Assembly: GCA_903885795.1 (NCBI GenBank) | Contig: CAISJV010000052.1 | Coordinates: 68,592-132,591, forward strand | Reading direction: 5' to 3' | Length of the DNA: 64,000 nt | From: an uncultured delta proteobacterium | GTDB taxonomy: Bacteria; Desulfobacterota; Syntrophia; Syntrophales; UBA8958 | Shown here: piece after piece, positions 53,765-62,141 of the stretch | Layout: each line of letters starts with the position of its first letter | Numbering within the stretch: the stretch's first letter is position 1 | Notes under the pieces: model-generated | Told to the model about the DNA's origin: nothing | The model's database searches: none | What the model saw: the letters and a program-made list of their open reading frames with translations, nothing else | Made by a program: the position numbers and the translations under genes

Positions 53765-54718
53765 TTAGCGCAGCCCTTGCTCGACAGCGGCGGCGATATT
53801 GTCGAGATTGGCTAAATAATCCCTGGACAGAGGATCGATGGGAACCACGACGCCCCCGATGGCTTTCGCTACTGCCTCGGCGCTCCTTGCCGAGAACTGC
53901 GGTTGTACAAACATGACCTTAACCCTGTCTTTCTTCGCACGGTCGATGACCTTGGCCAATTGCCTGGCCCCCGGTTCCTTGCCTTCGATTTCAATGGGGA
54001 CCTGAATAAGACCATAGGCATCGGCAAAGTATCCAAAGGACGGGTGAAAGACATACATCTTCCTCCCCTTGAACGGGGCAAGAGAACGGGAAATCCTGGC
54101 ATCCATCCGATCCAGATCGGCATCGAAGGCACGCAAATTAGTCGCATATTCTTTTTTGTGGGCGGGATCCAGGCGGTTCAGGGCATCACAGATATTCCGG
54201 GCCTGGATCTTGACGAGCTTCGGCGCCATCCAGATATGGGGGTCCGGCGTTTTTTGGTCTGCTTTTGCAGGGGAATGTGTTTCGTTGCCCCCTGTTCTAT
54301 CGTTTTTTCCATGTCCTTCGCCGTGTTCGTGATCATGGCCGGCGAGATAACGGTATGTGATTCCCTGCTGGGTCTCCACGATTACGAGCTGCTTATGGGA
54401 TTGCCTGATTTTTCTCAAAACGCCCTTTTCCACGGGCACGCCAATGGTGAAAAAGGCCATGGCCGTGGCGAGTTTCGCCATCTGTTTCGGCGTCGGCTCG
54501 TAGCTGTGGGGAGACTGCCCGGCCCCGATGAGGACCTCGACATCTACATGAGACCCACCGATGCGTTCGAGAAAATAGGCCTGGGGAAGAATGCTCACAA
54601 ATACGGGAATTTTTGCTTTTTCGCCTTGTCCCCAGACCAATTGGGAACAAACCAGCATGGGAACAATAATCATTAAAAAGACCAGACTTTTTTTCACATT
54701 CATCCCTTTGCCAAGCAT
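53765..54718 (-). CDS. znuA: Zinc ABC transporter substrate-binding protein ZnuA
   Basis: Periplasmic cluster A-I metal receptor, 317 residues. Signal peptide MNVKKSLVFLMIIVPMLVCSQLVWG; an upstream ATG adds five residues. Metal ligands are suggested by SPHSYEPTPKQM (His about 70), DPHIWMAP, FHPSFGYFADAYGL and the Asp near the end (PIDPLSRDYL). A His/Asp-rich loop GHDHEHGEGHGKND (about 136-150) is the zinc-scavenging loop typical of ZnuA rather than of manganese receptors. It follows the regulator gene by 24 bases. Confidence 0.92.
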   Translation of the reverse strand: MLGKGMNVKKSLVFLMIIVPMLVCSQLVWGQGEKAKIPVFVSILPQAYFLERIGGSHVDVEVLIGAGQSPHSYEPTPKQMAKLATAMAFFTIGVPVEKGVLRKIRQSHKQLVIVETQQGITYRYLAGHDHEHGEGHGKNDRTGGNETHSPAKADQKTPDPHIWMAPKLVKIQARNICDALNRLDPAHKKEYATNLRAFDADLDRMDARISRSLAPFKGRKMYVFHPSFGYFADAYGLIQVPIEIEGKEPGARQLAKVIDRAKKDRVKVMFVQPQFSARSAEAVAKAIGGVVVPIDPLSRDYLANLDNIAAAVEQGLR

Positions 54719-54741
54719 GGATTATCTATTGTTCGTCCCGT

Positions 54742-54999
54742 TTAATCTACTTTCGCACACTCGATAAAGAGTTCATCGCAATCCTCACAGCGCTTGACGG
54801 CGTGGTGCCGAGCAAAGCTCTGCCAGTGCTCCTTTTGCTTTGGCGTCAGGAGACCCGTTCCGTTGCACAGTGGACAGGCGCTCTCGAGGGCCGTCATGAT
54901 CGCCGCCCGGATGAACTCCGAACGGTTGGGTATGTTCTTGATGACCTCCAACATGTCACCATTTACCTTGAAGGTGATGATTCCTTCTTTCTTTTTCAT
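54742..54999 (-). CDS. Ribbon-helix-helix regulator with CxxC metal-binding tail
   Basis: An 85-residue protein first in the znu operon. The N terminus (GIITFKVNGDMLEVIKNIPNRSEFIRAAI) is a CopG/NikR-like ribbon-helix-helix DNA-binding fold. The C-terminal half carries CPLC (42-45), HWQSFARHH and CEDC (71-74) plus C81, candidate zinc ligands. A zinc-responsive repressor of znuABC is the natural reading. ATG 54999 is chosen because GGGAG is eight bases upstream and the protein begins MKKKEG; a longer frame to 55056 crosses the promoter. The family name is inferred, not confirmed. Confidence 0.8.
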   Translation of the reverse strand: MKKKEGIITFKVNGDMLEVIKNIPNRSEFIRAAIMTALESACPLCNGTGLLTPKQKEHWQSFARHHAVKRCEDCDELFIECAKVD

Positions 55000-55027
55000 G
55001 GATGCACTCCCTAAGAATAGTCGCAAC

Positions 55028-55056
55028 ATATTACTTAGTAATACCGTCCATGTCAA
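55028..55056 (-). promoter_or_regulatory. Promoter and palindromic operator of the znu operon
   Basis: On the minus strand TTGACA (55056-55051), 17-base spacer, TAATAT (55033-55028) is close to the sigma-70 consensus. TATTACTTAGTAATA (55029-55043) is a perfect 7-base inverted repeat about one base, covering the spacer and -10. It is a likely binding site for the ribbon-helix-helix regulator encoded 29 bases further on. Confidence 0.75.
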
Positions 55057-55166
55057 GTTTTCTCGGTCATTTTTATTTGTCAGTTCATGGGATCACGATA
55101 ATTTAGCTGCGAGGACTGCGGAATTTAATGATCAATGGCGGCAGGAACCAACTTTTTGCGAGAACG

Positions 55167-55634
55167 TCACTTTTGAGCGGTCTCGTTTTTCAACTGTCTC
55201 ACCAAAAAGCTATCCAGTTGGTTGACGAAGGCATGGCAGTCTTTTTTGCTGAACATAGATGGACCGCCCGTCATCATGCCTCCGTCTCTCAGCTCATACA
55301 GCAGGTCGCGCAACGCCAGCCGGTCCTTGATGTTGTCCTCCGTATAAAGCTTGCCCCGATAGTCAAGGGCAAAGGCCCCCTTGGCAACCACCCGGTCGGC
55401 AAGGGGGATATCGGCCGTTATCACCAAGTCTCCCCGCTGTGCCAGTTCAACGATGTGGTCATCGGCAATATCAGGTCCTTCAGGGACGATGATGCTTGAA
55501 ATAATGAAGGAGGATTCATGTTTCAACTTTTTGTTGGCCACAAAGACCAGGGGCACTTGCAAGCGTATGGCGGCCCTGATCAGCAGCCCTTTGACTGCAC
55601 TGGGAAATCCGTCCGCATCGACATATATCTTCAA
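55167..55634 (-). CDS. yaiI: UPF0178 (YaiI/YqxD) family protein
   Basis: A 155-residue uncharacterised conserved protein of the PIN/NYN-like fold. Signatures are MKIYVDADGFPSAVK (acidic residues D6/D8), VFVANKKL, VPEGPDIADDHIVELAQRGDLVITADIPLA, and DRLALRDLLYELR with PSMFSKKDCHAFVNQLD. The start codon is TTG, four bases after the ywbE stop (TGAAAATTG), so it is coupled to that gene. No function is established for the family. Confidence 0.88.
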   Translation of the reverse strand: MKIYVDADGFPSAVKGLLIRAAIRLQVPLVFVANKKLKHESSFIISSIIVPEGPDIADDHIVELAQRGDLVITADIPLADRVVAKGAFALDYRGKLYTEDNIKDRLALRDLLYELRDGGMMTGGPSMFSKKDCHAFVNQLDSFLVRQLKNETAQK

Positions 55635-55637
55635 TTT

Positions 55638-55835
55638 TCAGGTATCCATAATTTCTTTGACTCTACCGACGATGCCGCTTTGCAGGCGTACCTTGATCCC
55701 GTGGGGGTGGGTGGGTGATTTCGTGAGAACATCTTTGACGATGCCTTCAGACAGTTTACCGCTGAGTTGGTCCTGCTTCTGGACGATCTTCACATGCACT
55801 CCAGATTTAATGTTTGATCGACTATTTCCATTCAT
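55638..55835 (-). CDS. ywbE: YwbE-family small protein
   Basis: A 65-residue protein with the YwbE/DUF2196 pattern: NIKSGVHVKIVQKQDQLSGKLSEGIVKDVLTKSPTHPHGIKV and VGRVKEIMDT. It is probably a small OB/SH3-like barrel; the function is unknown. It is coupled to yaiI through adjacent stop and start codons. Upstream (right) is a 130-base gap to a hypothetical protein on the same strand. Confidence 0.88.
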   Translation of the reverse strand: MNGNSRSNIKSGVHVKIVQKQDQLSGKLSEGIVKDVLTKSPTHPHGIKVRLQSGIVGRVKEIMDT

Positions 55836-55964
55836 AAGTATACCCTTGAAATTTCGAGATTATCCGTCAATAATCATTACCGCCTCGCATGCCATCTTCA
55901 CGCTATCTTTCCCCGTGTCTCAAGCACAAAATGTTAGTCTCATTTTTCTGGCGTGAGGGCGTGC

Positions 55965-56510
55965 TTAACCGGCGGGTGGTGCTTGACATATATCCCCAGC
56001 CATCGCCAGGAGTGCCGAACCGACGGCCTGCTTGTGCTCCAACATTACCAGGCGAGCAATGCTGCCGGGGCCGAACAGAAGTTCTCCTAACCCGCTTGCA
56101 TCTATTTCAAGAAGGACCGCCAAAACCCTGGGCCCGTGACGGTGGAGCATTGCCTCAACGTTCCGGTAAAAGCGCTCGGCTCCGTCGTTTGCCAGGAGAA
56201 GCAACCGGGAGACGCGTACCCCCCGCGTTACACCGATTTGCCTGTCTGCCATTCGGAGGCCTCGCCCCTCAGAGGCTAGTTTTCGCTCCGCACTCTCCAA
56301 ACCACGGATCAATTGTCCGGCACCGTGTGCTTTCCGCAGTGCCTCTGCCAGTTCCAAATTCAGTCTGGCCACCGGCACATCAAGCTCGCTTTCCCTCCAC
56401 AACGGCTGTGTGTTAGCGGTCAGGCTGCGGAGTAGTTGCGGCCCCCGCGGATCGGACTCGACCAGCTTTGGCAAACGCAGCGCTTTATTTGCAGGAGTAT
56501 CTACTCGCAT
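55965..56510 (-). CDS. Hypothetical protein
   Basis: A 181-residue helical, Leu/Arg/Ala-rich protein I cannot place. It contains VARLNLELAEALRKAHGAGQLIRGLESAERK, MADRQIGVTRGVRV and LLFGPGSIARLVMLEHKQAVGSALLAM. Codon use and length favour a real gene. There is no signal peptide or membrane segment. It lies between the ywbE/yaiI pair and the DEAD-box gene, without clear operon links. Confidence 0.55.
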   Translation of the reverse strand: MRVDTPANKALRLPKLVESDPRGPQLLRSLTANTQPLWRESELDVPVARLNLELAEALRKAHGAGQLIRGLESAERKLASEGRGLRMADRQIGVTRGVRVSRLLLLANDGAERFYRNVEAMLHRHGPRVLAVLLEIDASGLGELLFGPGSIARLVMLEHKQAVGSALLAMAGDICQAPPAG

Positions 56511-56817
56511 GATTATGCTTTCTCATCCAACATCGCTATCGACGGATATGGTAGGTCTGCTTCTTAATAGATCAGCACTAGACAAGAATTCTTTCTGGCG
56601 CGACTATAAGAAAGATTTGGACTATCCGTCAAGACAAAAAGATCTTACGTTTAGGCTAATATGGATAAAGATTTGCTTTCCCCGTTGACTAAGTGTATGA
56701 AGAGCAACTTGGTGAGTCCATATATCTGTCCTGTGCACCCCCGTAGTATCCGGGTTGACTACTGCATTATCGCTACTGCACTCTCCTGAAACCAACAAAT
56801 GATCGGATAAAAAGGCC
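56511..56817. other. Leader region upstream of DEAD-box helicase gene
   Basis: 307 AT-rich bases before deaD. A long untranslated leader is common for cold-shock helicase genes, but no cold-shock box was recognised. TTGACT near 56755 has no good -10 partner. Nothing else seen. Confidence 0.4.
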
Positions 56818-58482
56818 ATGACATTCAAAGAATTAAGCATCGATAAAAGAATTTTGAAGGCAATTGCGGAAATGGGATTTGAAACTCCGATGCCCGTTCA
56901 GGAAGAGGTAATCCCTTTTCTATTGAAGGAGACAAGGGACCTCGTCGCCCTTGCTCATACGGGAACAGGCAAGACGGCAGCATTCGGGATACCCATCATT
57001 CAAAAGGTCGATCAATCTTCATCGAAAACACAGGCCCTGATCCTGGCCCCCACCCGGGAGCTTTGTATGCAGATAACCGACGATTTAAGCCACTTTGCCA
57101 AACATATGGACGGTTTGAATATTGTGCCCATCTACGGGGGGGCCAGTATTCTGACCCAGATCAGGCAGATTGCCGCGGGCGCACAGATAGTTGTGGCCAC
57201 CCCCGGCAGAATGCTTGATATGCTGAAGCGGAGAAAGGTTGATGTTTCCGCCATCAGTTGGCTGGTCCTGGACGAGGCAGATGAAATGCTGAACATGGGA
57301 TTCAAGGAAGATTTGAACGCCATATTGTCCGGGACTCCAGCCAGTAAAAGGGTTTTGCTGTTTTCAGCGACCATGGCCAAGGAAATTGAAGGTATCGCCC
57401 AGAGTTATATGAAAAACCCCGTGGCGATTACCATTGGCGCCAAAAATACGGGGGCGGAAAATGTTCACCATCAGTACTATGTCGTCCATGCCAAGGACCG
57501 ATATATAGCATTGAAAAGGATTGCTGATTATTATCCCGATATATATGCGATCATTTTTTGCCGGACAAAAATTGAAACCCAGGAAATTGCCGATGCCCTC
57601 ATCAAAGACGGCTATAACGCCGACTCCCTGCACGGCGATCTTTCGCAGCCCCAGCGGGACAGCGTCATGGGCCGCTTCAGAAGCAGAAATCTGCAAATGC
57701 TCGTGGCAACCGATGTTGCGGCCAGAGGAATAGATGTGACGGATTTAACCCATATCATCAACTATAACCTCCCCGACGATATTGAATACTATACCCACCG
57801 GAGCGGACGCACGGGCAGGGCCGGCAAATCAGGCATTTCCATTGTTATTGTCAATTTGAAGGAAATTTTCAAGATCAGGCAGATTGAAAAACAGATTGGG
57901 AAGAAATTTGCGGCCGTAAAAATCCCCACGGGCAGTGAAGTCTGTGAAAAGCAACTCTATCACCTCGTTGACAAGATGAAGAACACCGAGATTCAGCATC
58001 AGGAAATCGAAGCCTTTTTGCCGGCGATCTATGAACAGCTACAAGGAATCGGCAAGGAAGAAATCATCCAGCGCTTTGTCTCAGCCGAATTTAATCGCTT
58101 TTTAAGCTATTACCGGGATGCCCCCGATATCAATGTTGAATTGAAAAAAAGGGAAGGCAGCTCCGGCGTCGCCCGTCTGTTCGTCAATATGGGGCTGATG
58201 GAAAGATTCACGCCGAAAAGTATCAAAACATATCTCGTGGAAACGTCAAAAATTGCGGATCTTCGTATTATTAATGTTGATGTCATGAAAAGCTGCTCTT
58301 TCTTTGAGACGGATGCGGGGCAGGCAGCTCCTCTGATTGCGGCATTTAAAAAAGTTGGATTCAAAGGCCGCCGGGTTCATATCGAGTATGCCGACCGAAA
58401 ATACAACAAGGAAAAGGGAAATAAGGGCTTTTCAAAAACCCGAGATTTCTCCTTCGCGAATAAAAAAAGAAAACGGTTCTAG
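56818..58482 (+). CDS. deaD: DEAD-box ATP-dependent RNA helicase
   Basis: RNA helicase of 554 residues used in ribosome assembly or mRNA turnover. Q motif GFETPMPVQEEVIP, motif I AHTGTGKTAAF, Ia PTRELCMQI, II VLDEADEML, III FSATM, IV-VI including VATDVAARGIDV and HRSGRTGRAG are intact. After a 100-residue helical dimerisation segment the C terminus has a DbpA-like RNA-binding domain (ARLFVNMGLMERFTPKSIKTYL, DLRIINVDVMKSCSFFE). A Lys-rich tail (KKRKRF) follows. It most resembles DeaD/CsdA of anaerobes. Confidence 0.93.
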   Translation: MTFKELSIDKRILKAIAEMGFETPMPVQEEVIPFLLKETRDLVALAHTGTGKTAAFGIPIIQKVDQSSSKTQALILAPTRELCMQITDDLSHFAKHMDGLNIVPIYGGASILTQIRQIAAGAQIVVATPGRMLDMLKRRKVDVSAISWLVLDEADEMLNMGFKEDLNAILSGTPASKRVLLFSATMAKEIEGIAQSYMKNPVAITIGAKNTGAENVHHQYYVVHAKDRYIALKRIADYYPDIYAIIFCRTKIETQEIADALIKDGYNADSLHGDLSQPQRDSVMGRFRSRNLQMLVATDVAARGIDVTDLTHIINYNLPDDIEYYTHRSGRTGRAGKSGISIVIVNLKEIFKIRQIEKQIGKKFAAVKIPTGSEVCEKQLYHLVDKMKNTEIQHQEIEAFLPAIYEQLQGIGKEEIIQRFVSAEFNRFLSYYRDAPDINVELKKREGSSGVARLFVNMGLMERFTPKSIKTYLVETSKIADLRIINVDVMKSCSFFETDAGQAAPLIAAFKKVGFKGRRVHIEYADRKYNKEKGNKGFSKTRDFSFANKKRKRF

Positions 58483-58501
58483 ACCGTCCATATCGGACCT
58501 G

Positions 58502-58626
58502 ATTCCGTTTCTAAATCAAAGATGAAATCAAGGCGGCAAGGAAGAGGCGACGCAGGCGTATTGTTTATACGTCGAGGAGCCGATGACGATGCCAACGCAG
58601 ATATCGCTTTGATTTAGAACCGGAAT
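58502..58626. repeat. 125-bp palindromic element (copy 3)
   Basis: Ends ATTCCGTTTCTAAATCAAAG and CTTTGATTTAGAACCGGAAT are inverted repeats; the centre GGCGTATTGTTTATACG forms a hairpin. It lies between the convergent ends of deaD and the permease gene and shares sequence along its whole length with copy 2 at 30275-30400. Confidence 0.8.
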
Positions 58627-58632
58627 GTCATC

Positions 58633-60354
58633 CTATTCCATCTTGAACCAAATATAGGTCGTCCCGGAAATCTCCGCCTGGTGGAGGTCGTGGACGACAT
58701 TTCTGAACAAGGCCAATCCCAGACGGTCCAGCTCCGGTTCATCAGCCGCCATGAGATTTTCAGGCATTTTGACATCTTCCAGGTTGGCAAGGCGCTTGCC
58801 ATAAATCATCTCTACGTGCAGTTCTCCTTCGTAAAGATTAATCCGCAGCGCCAAGGCGTTATCCTCTTCGCCTTCCCCCGAACCGGTAATGTGAACAAAG
58901 ATTTCTTCACAGGCCAACTGGAGGCGAAGGATTTGTTCCTGTGTGATATCAAGCTTGTCGCCAACCTGGGAAATATGATCTGCCAGAACCGGCAGATTGT
59001 CCAGTCCGGCCGGGACCGTGGTCGTATAACCGCGCCTTTCCGTCAGATGGAAAAGCAGACTCAGGATAACCGCCGTCAGACCTCCGGCAGCAACGCCGCT
59101 ATTCAAAAACACACTCAGGGAAATGGGGAAAAGATTGGGAAAGAATCTTCCCGATTCCGCAATCAAACCTACGCACAGGGAAATACCGAGGAGCAGGCCC
59201 GAGCGATGGGTGATGCCTCGGGAAAATACGAGCTCCAGCCCCGATGGTATCATCATGGCGGCCAATCCCATCAGGAAACCGCCAAAAACGGGAGAAGGCA
59301 GGTTGACCAAGGCCATACTCAACTTTGGGGAAAATGGCAGGGCGATGAGCATGAGCGCGCCGCAGACGCCGACGGTGCGACTGGCCACACCAGTGATTTT
59401 TTGCACGGAGAGATTTTCCGAGTAGGTCTCGTTGGGGATGGTCCCCATGAAACCGGTGATGACGTTACCCAGGGCGTCGCCGTACATGGTCCCTTGGACA
59501 ACCTTGTAATTAATGGGGCGGGGTTGGCGATGGGATATCTGTTGCACGGCCATGCTGTTGCCGATGGCCTGCACGCCATTGATAACTGTGAGGACGGCCA
59601 GGGCTGCAAACAATGGTAAATAATCGATATTAAGATCAAAGGTTAAACCCGGCCAGGAGCCCGGGAATGCCCCCAGCCAGGGGTGGGCCAGGAGATCGTG
59701 GAATTGAAACTGCCCCAGCACCCGAGCGGTAAAGAGACCGCCGGCCATGCCGATCAGGGGGCACCAGAGCCTCAGGAACCTGTTGCCAAAGAGGGACAAC
59801 CCCAGCAGGATACTCACAGCGGCAAGTCCCGTGAGCAGGTTTTCCCAGGAATTATAGAAGTTGCTCCCTTTTTCGCCTACCCACTCCTGGATGCCTACGG
59901 GCACCAGACTCAGGCAGACGAGGAGGAGGATCGCGCCGCCAACGGTGGGTGTGACAATATGGCGCAAATGGCGCAGGAAATAGGCCATCAGGATCTCAAT
60001 GGGGGCCACCAGGATGCTCAGAGTGGCCAAAAGGGGAAAGCCGCCCGCCCTGATGGTTTCTATGCTGCCGGCCATATAAGCGGCCGAACTGCCCATGAAC
60101 AAAGTATAACCTGCGCCGAACCGGCCTAACCGCAAGACTTGGATCATAGTGATGATGCCGGAGGTGAACCCGGCGGCGCAGGAGGCAAAAAGAATGTGTT
60201 CCATGGGAGCCCCGGCATGCCTGCCGATGATCACCGGCAGCAGCGATATCTCGCTGTAGACCAGCATCACATGTTGCATCCCCATTATAATGGCCAGCCA
60301 CAGGGGTGTTTTGTCATTAACTTCGTAAAGGAGATTGTTGGACTTGAGGCTCAT
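58633..60354 (-). CDS. NCS2 xanthine/uracil permease fused to a GHKL-type ATPase-like domain
   Basis: Residues 1 to about 430 are a nucleobase:cation symporter-2 permease: PLWLAIIMGMQHVMLVYSEISLLPVII, ILFASCAAGFTSGIITMIQVLRLG, GAILLLVCLSLVPVGI and NVITGFMGTIPNETYSENL. The last 140 residues are not membrane-like. QILRLQLACEEIFVHITGSGE and LGLALFRNVVHDLHQAE recall the N and G boxes of RsbW/anti-sigma HATPase domains, although the N-box Asn is His. This arrangement is unusual and could link purine uptake to signalling. ATG 60354 is preferred to TTG 60363. The gene is isolated, convergent with deaD across a palindromic element. Confidence 0.85.
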   Translation of the reverse strand: MSLKSNNLLYEVNDKTPLWLAIIMGMQHVMLVYSEISLLPVIIGRHAGAPMEHILFASCAAGFTSGIITMIQVLRLGRFGAGYTLFMGSSAAYMAGSIETIRAGGFPLLATLSILVAPIEILMAYFLRHLRHIVTPTVGGAILLLVCLSLVPVGIQEWVGEKGSNFYNSWENLLTGLAAVSILLGLSLFGNRFLRLWCPLIGMAGGLFTARVLGQFQFHDLLAHPWLGAFPGSWPGLTFDLNIDYLPLFAALAVLTVINGVQAIGNSMAVQQISHRQPRPINYKVVQGTMYGDALGNVITGFMGTIPNETYSENLSVQKITGVASRTVGVCGALMLIALPFSPKLSMALVNLPSPVFGGFLMGLAAMMIPSGLELVFSRGITHRSGLLLGISLCVGLIAESGRFFPNLFPISLSVFLNSGVAAGGLTAVILSLLFHLTERRGYTTTVPAGLDNLPVLADHISQVGDKLDITQEQILRLQLACEEIFVHITGSGEGEEDNALALRINLYEGELHVEMIYGKRLANLEDVKMPENLMAADEPELDRLGLALFRNVVHDLHQAEISGTTYIWFKME

Positions 60355-60363
60355 TGAAGACAA

Positions 60364-60899
60364 ACCGTCCTGCCACTTTTTTGAATATACCGTACCACAT
60401 GCCTGATGTGATGATAAGAAAAATGAACTCCTCCGGATTCTCCTCGGTCTGTAATAATTTTACGGGACTGACGCAAAACATCGTAAAAAACCCTTCATGA
60501 CCATCGTGAAATAAATGAAGTCCATATGCGATCTTGAGATCACATCAAGCAAAGACGGTAACTTCTGGCCCGTCAGGTAATATGTATTCTGATTTGTAAA
60601 TCACTGTTAAAAACAATTCGCTGGTTTTTCTGGATTATTTCAGCTCTTACACATTTCAGTCGTAAATTATTAAGGAGCCCGCCAGTAGGGAAGGCCTTCC
60701 CTACATCGCAGGAAATGATTCCATAGTTACTGATCTATAATCCCTCCGAGCGCGTTGAACGCACCATCTTGCCCGCATAAATGTTCTATAATTTTAGCAT
60801 GTTAACATTTAATGTTTTTATCTTGGTGGTTGGCATAGGGTTTGCTGGTATAACAGGCCGGCTTTCTAAAGGTTCTCAGTAAGATCATAAAAGCTACAG
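60364..60899. other. Intergenic, AT-rich
   Basis: About 530 bases upstream of the divergent permease gene and before the gvpA fragment. No credible gene or RNA was recognised. It marks the beginning of the degraded AT-rich end of the window. Confidence 0.4.
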
Positions 60900-60917
60900 A
60901 TGGAGGAAGAAACAACA

Positions 60918-61085
60918 ATGGCAAAAGTGCAGAAATCAACGGATTCTTCGGGATTAGCGGAAATTGTCGACCGTATCCTCGCCAAAGTAGGGGTATCCCC
61001 ACTATCAAGACAAAAAATTGGGCTGTACTTGGTGCGTAATCAGGCCGTCTGTTTTGTTTGTAGGCTTACACGTTCTTTGGCATAA
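60918..61085 (+). pseudogene. gvpA: Truncated gas vesicle protein GvpA start
   Basis: MAKVQKSTDSSGLAEIVDRI then LAK is a strong match to the N terminus of the major gas vesicle protein, which normally continues KGVVIDAW. Here, after residue 23, it becomes VGVSPLSRQKIG and unrelated residues to a stop at 61085, so only the first third of gvpA remains. GGAGGAAG precedes the ATG, as in a real gene. No other gvp gene is in the window. It is a remnant of a lost gas vesicle cluster, not a functional gene. Confidence 0.65.
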
Positions 61086-61193
61086 ATTCCATAAAGGGAT
61101 TTATAAACCAGAGATTCATGAACTCTCTCAGTTTTGTAGAAATGGAAGTAACTTCTTGTGGCTAACCAAAAACGGATAACCCCTCTTTTTATA

Positions 61194-61221
61194 TGGTGCG
61201 CCCAGCAAGATTCGAACCTCC
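61194..61221 (-). tRNA. tRNA 3'-end fragment (pseudo-tRNA or attachment-site remnant)
   Basis: On the minus strand GGAGGTTCGAATC then TTGCTGGGCGCACCA is a T-arm loop (GGTTCGAATC), acceptor strand and encoded CCA end. The T-stem is imperfect (GGAGG against CTTGC) and no good partner anticodon arm exists within a normal 76 bases; a weak 5' match (GCGTCCC near 61274) would make an 81-base molecule with an overlong anticodon loop. It is not scored as functional. Such 3' ends are often left by integrating elements. Confidence 0.45.
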
Positions 61222-61250
61222 GTCAAAGAGGTGGTTTTTTCAAGATCTCG

Positions 61251-61442
61251 TTATATTACCTTACACAGGGACGCCAGAATATTCCCTGATACACCCATAT
61301 TTCCCCATTTTGTCTCAACCCAAAGGTCGGGGTCGGGGAAGATATCAATGCGATGCTTGCATTTCGGACAAGAAAGACCATATCCATACCGCAAAACTGC
61401 AAACTCCTTTTCACAGTACGGGCAAATGCCTGTGTCCTCCAT
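61251..61442 (-). CDS. Small zinc-ribbon protein
   Basis: A 63-residue product, MEDTGICPYCEKEFAVLRYG, then YGLSCPKCKHRIDIFPDPDLWVETKWG. Two CPxC knuckles form a zinc ribbon. AAGGAGG five bases before the ATG at 61442 is a strong ribosome binding site. The protein family is not named by me. The final residues (LASLCKVI) run into the tRNA-like fragment. In degraded surroundings it seems a rare intact gene. Confidence 0.5.
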   Translation of the reverse strand: MEDTGICPYCEKEFAVLRYGYGLSCPKCKHRIDIFPDPDLWVETKWGNMGVSGNILASLCKVI

Positions 61443-62141
61443 AAGTCCTCCTTTTGAACGTCTTAATTCACGCATTTTGCCGCGCTTCGCGGCATCCAAA
61501 CTCATGGCAACCAAAGTCGGGTGCACTGAAAACCTATTTTTCTGGAGTGGGGGGATACGACGGGAGGGCTTATTTGTCAAGAAGATTTTGACGGCAATTA
61601 TTTTATCGAAATGGTGTGATAAAAGCTAATAATGTTGCCTATAAAACGTTCGTAATCATCGGCACGAATAACGGCCATACAACGGTTTTGATTGATTCTT
61701 TGATTTCAGGGGAAATATTTTCCATAGTAGGTAGTATACTCTCAAGAGTTGCCAATGGAGGTTCTTTTCACGTTCCACAGGGATGCAAGCAACCGAAAGG
61801 GTTTGTCAACTCAGTTTGTCGCGTCAGCCACGCATAGTATCAAGATGAGCCACGCCACGATTCATATATGAGAAGTCCACCATGACTAGGAAGAAAAAAG
61901 ATGTTCCGAAAAAGATTGACGAACTCTTTCATGCCTGTTCTGCCTCATGAGGCGTAAGGCGATGTCTGATACCATTAGTGATTCTGACGTTTATGCGATC
62001 TTGAAAATCAGTAATCTGATTTTTTGAGCTCTTCTTCCTGCTATACGTAACAAAATGATGGTTGACAGATTTTAGGTAAGCGGTAATTATCTATCTGTTT
62101 TTCTTATTGAAACATTTAATAAGGAGACAGAGATGACCAGC
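61443..62141. other. Degraded AT-rich region, no supported gene
   Basis: About 700 bases with only accidental frames. A 22-codon frame MTRKKKDVPKKIDELFHACSAS at 61882-61950 is vaguely like the start of an IS256-type transposase but stops at once. No hairpins or promoters stand out. Confidence 0.4.

Noticed and set aside
61616-61837. 73-codon plus frame
   Set aside because: No ribosome binding site and no recognisable motif in degraded DNA.
61882-61950. IS256-like transposase start
   Set aside because: Only a vague resemblance over 22 residues before a stop; too short to support.
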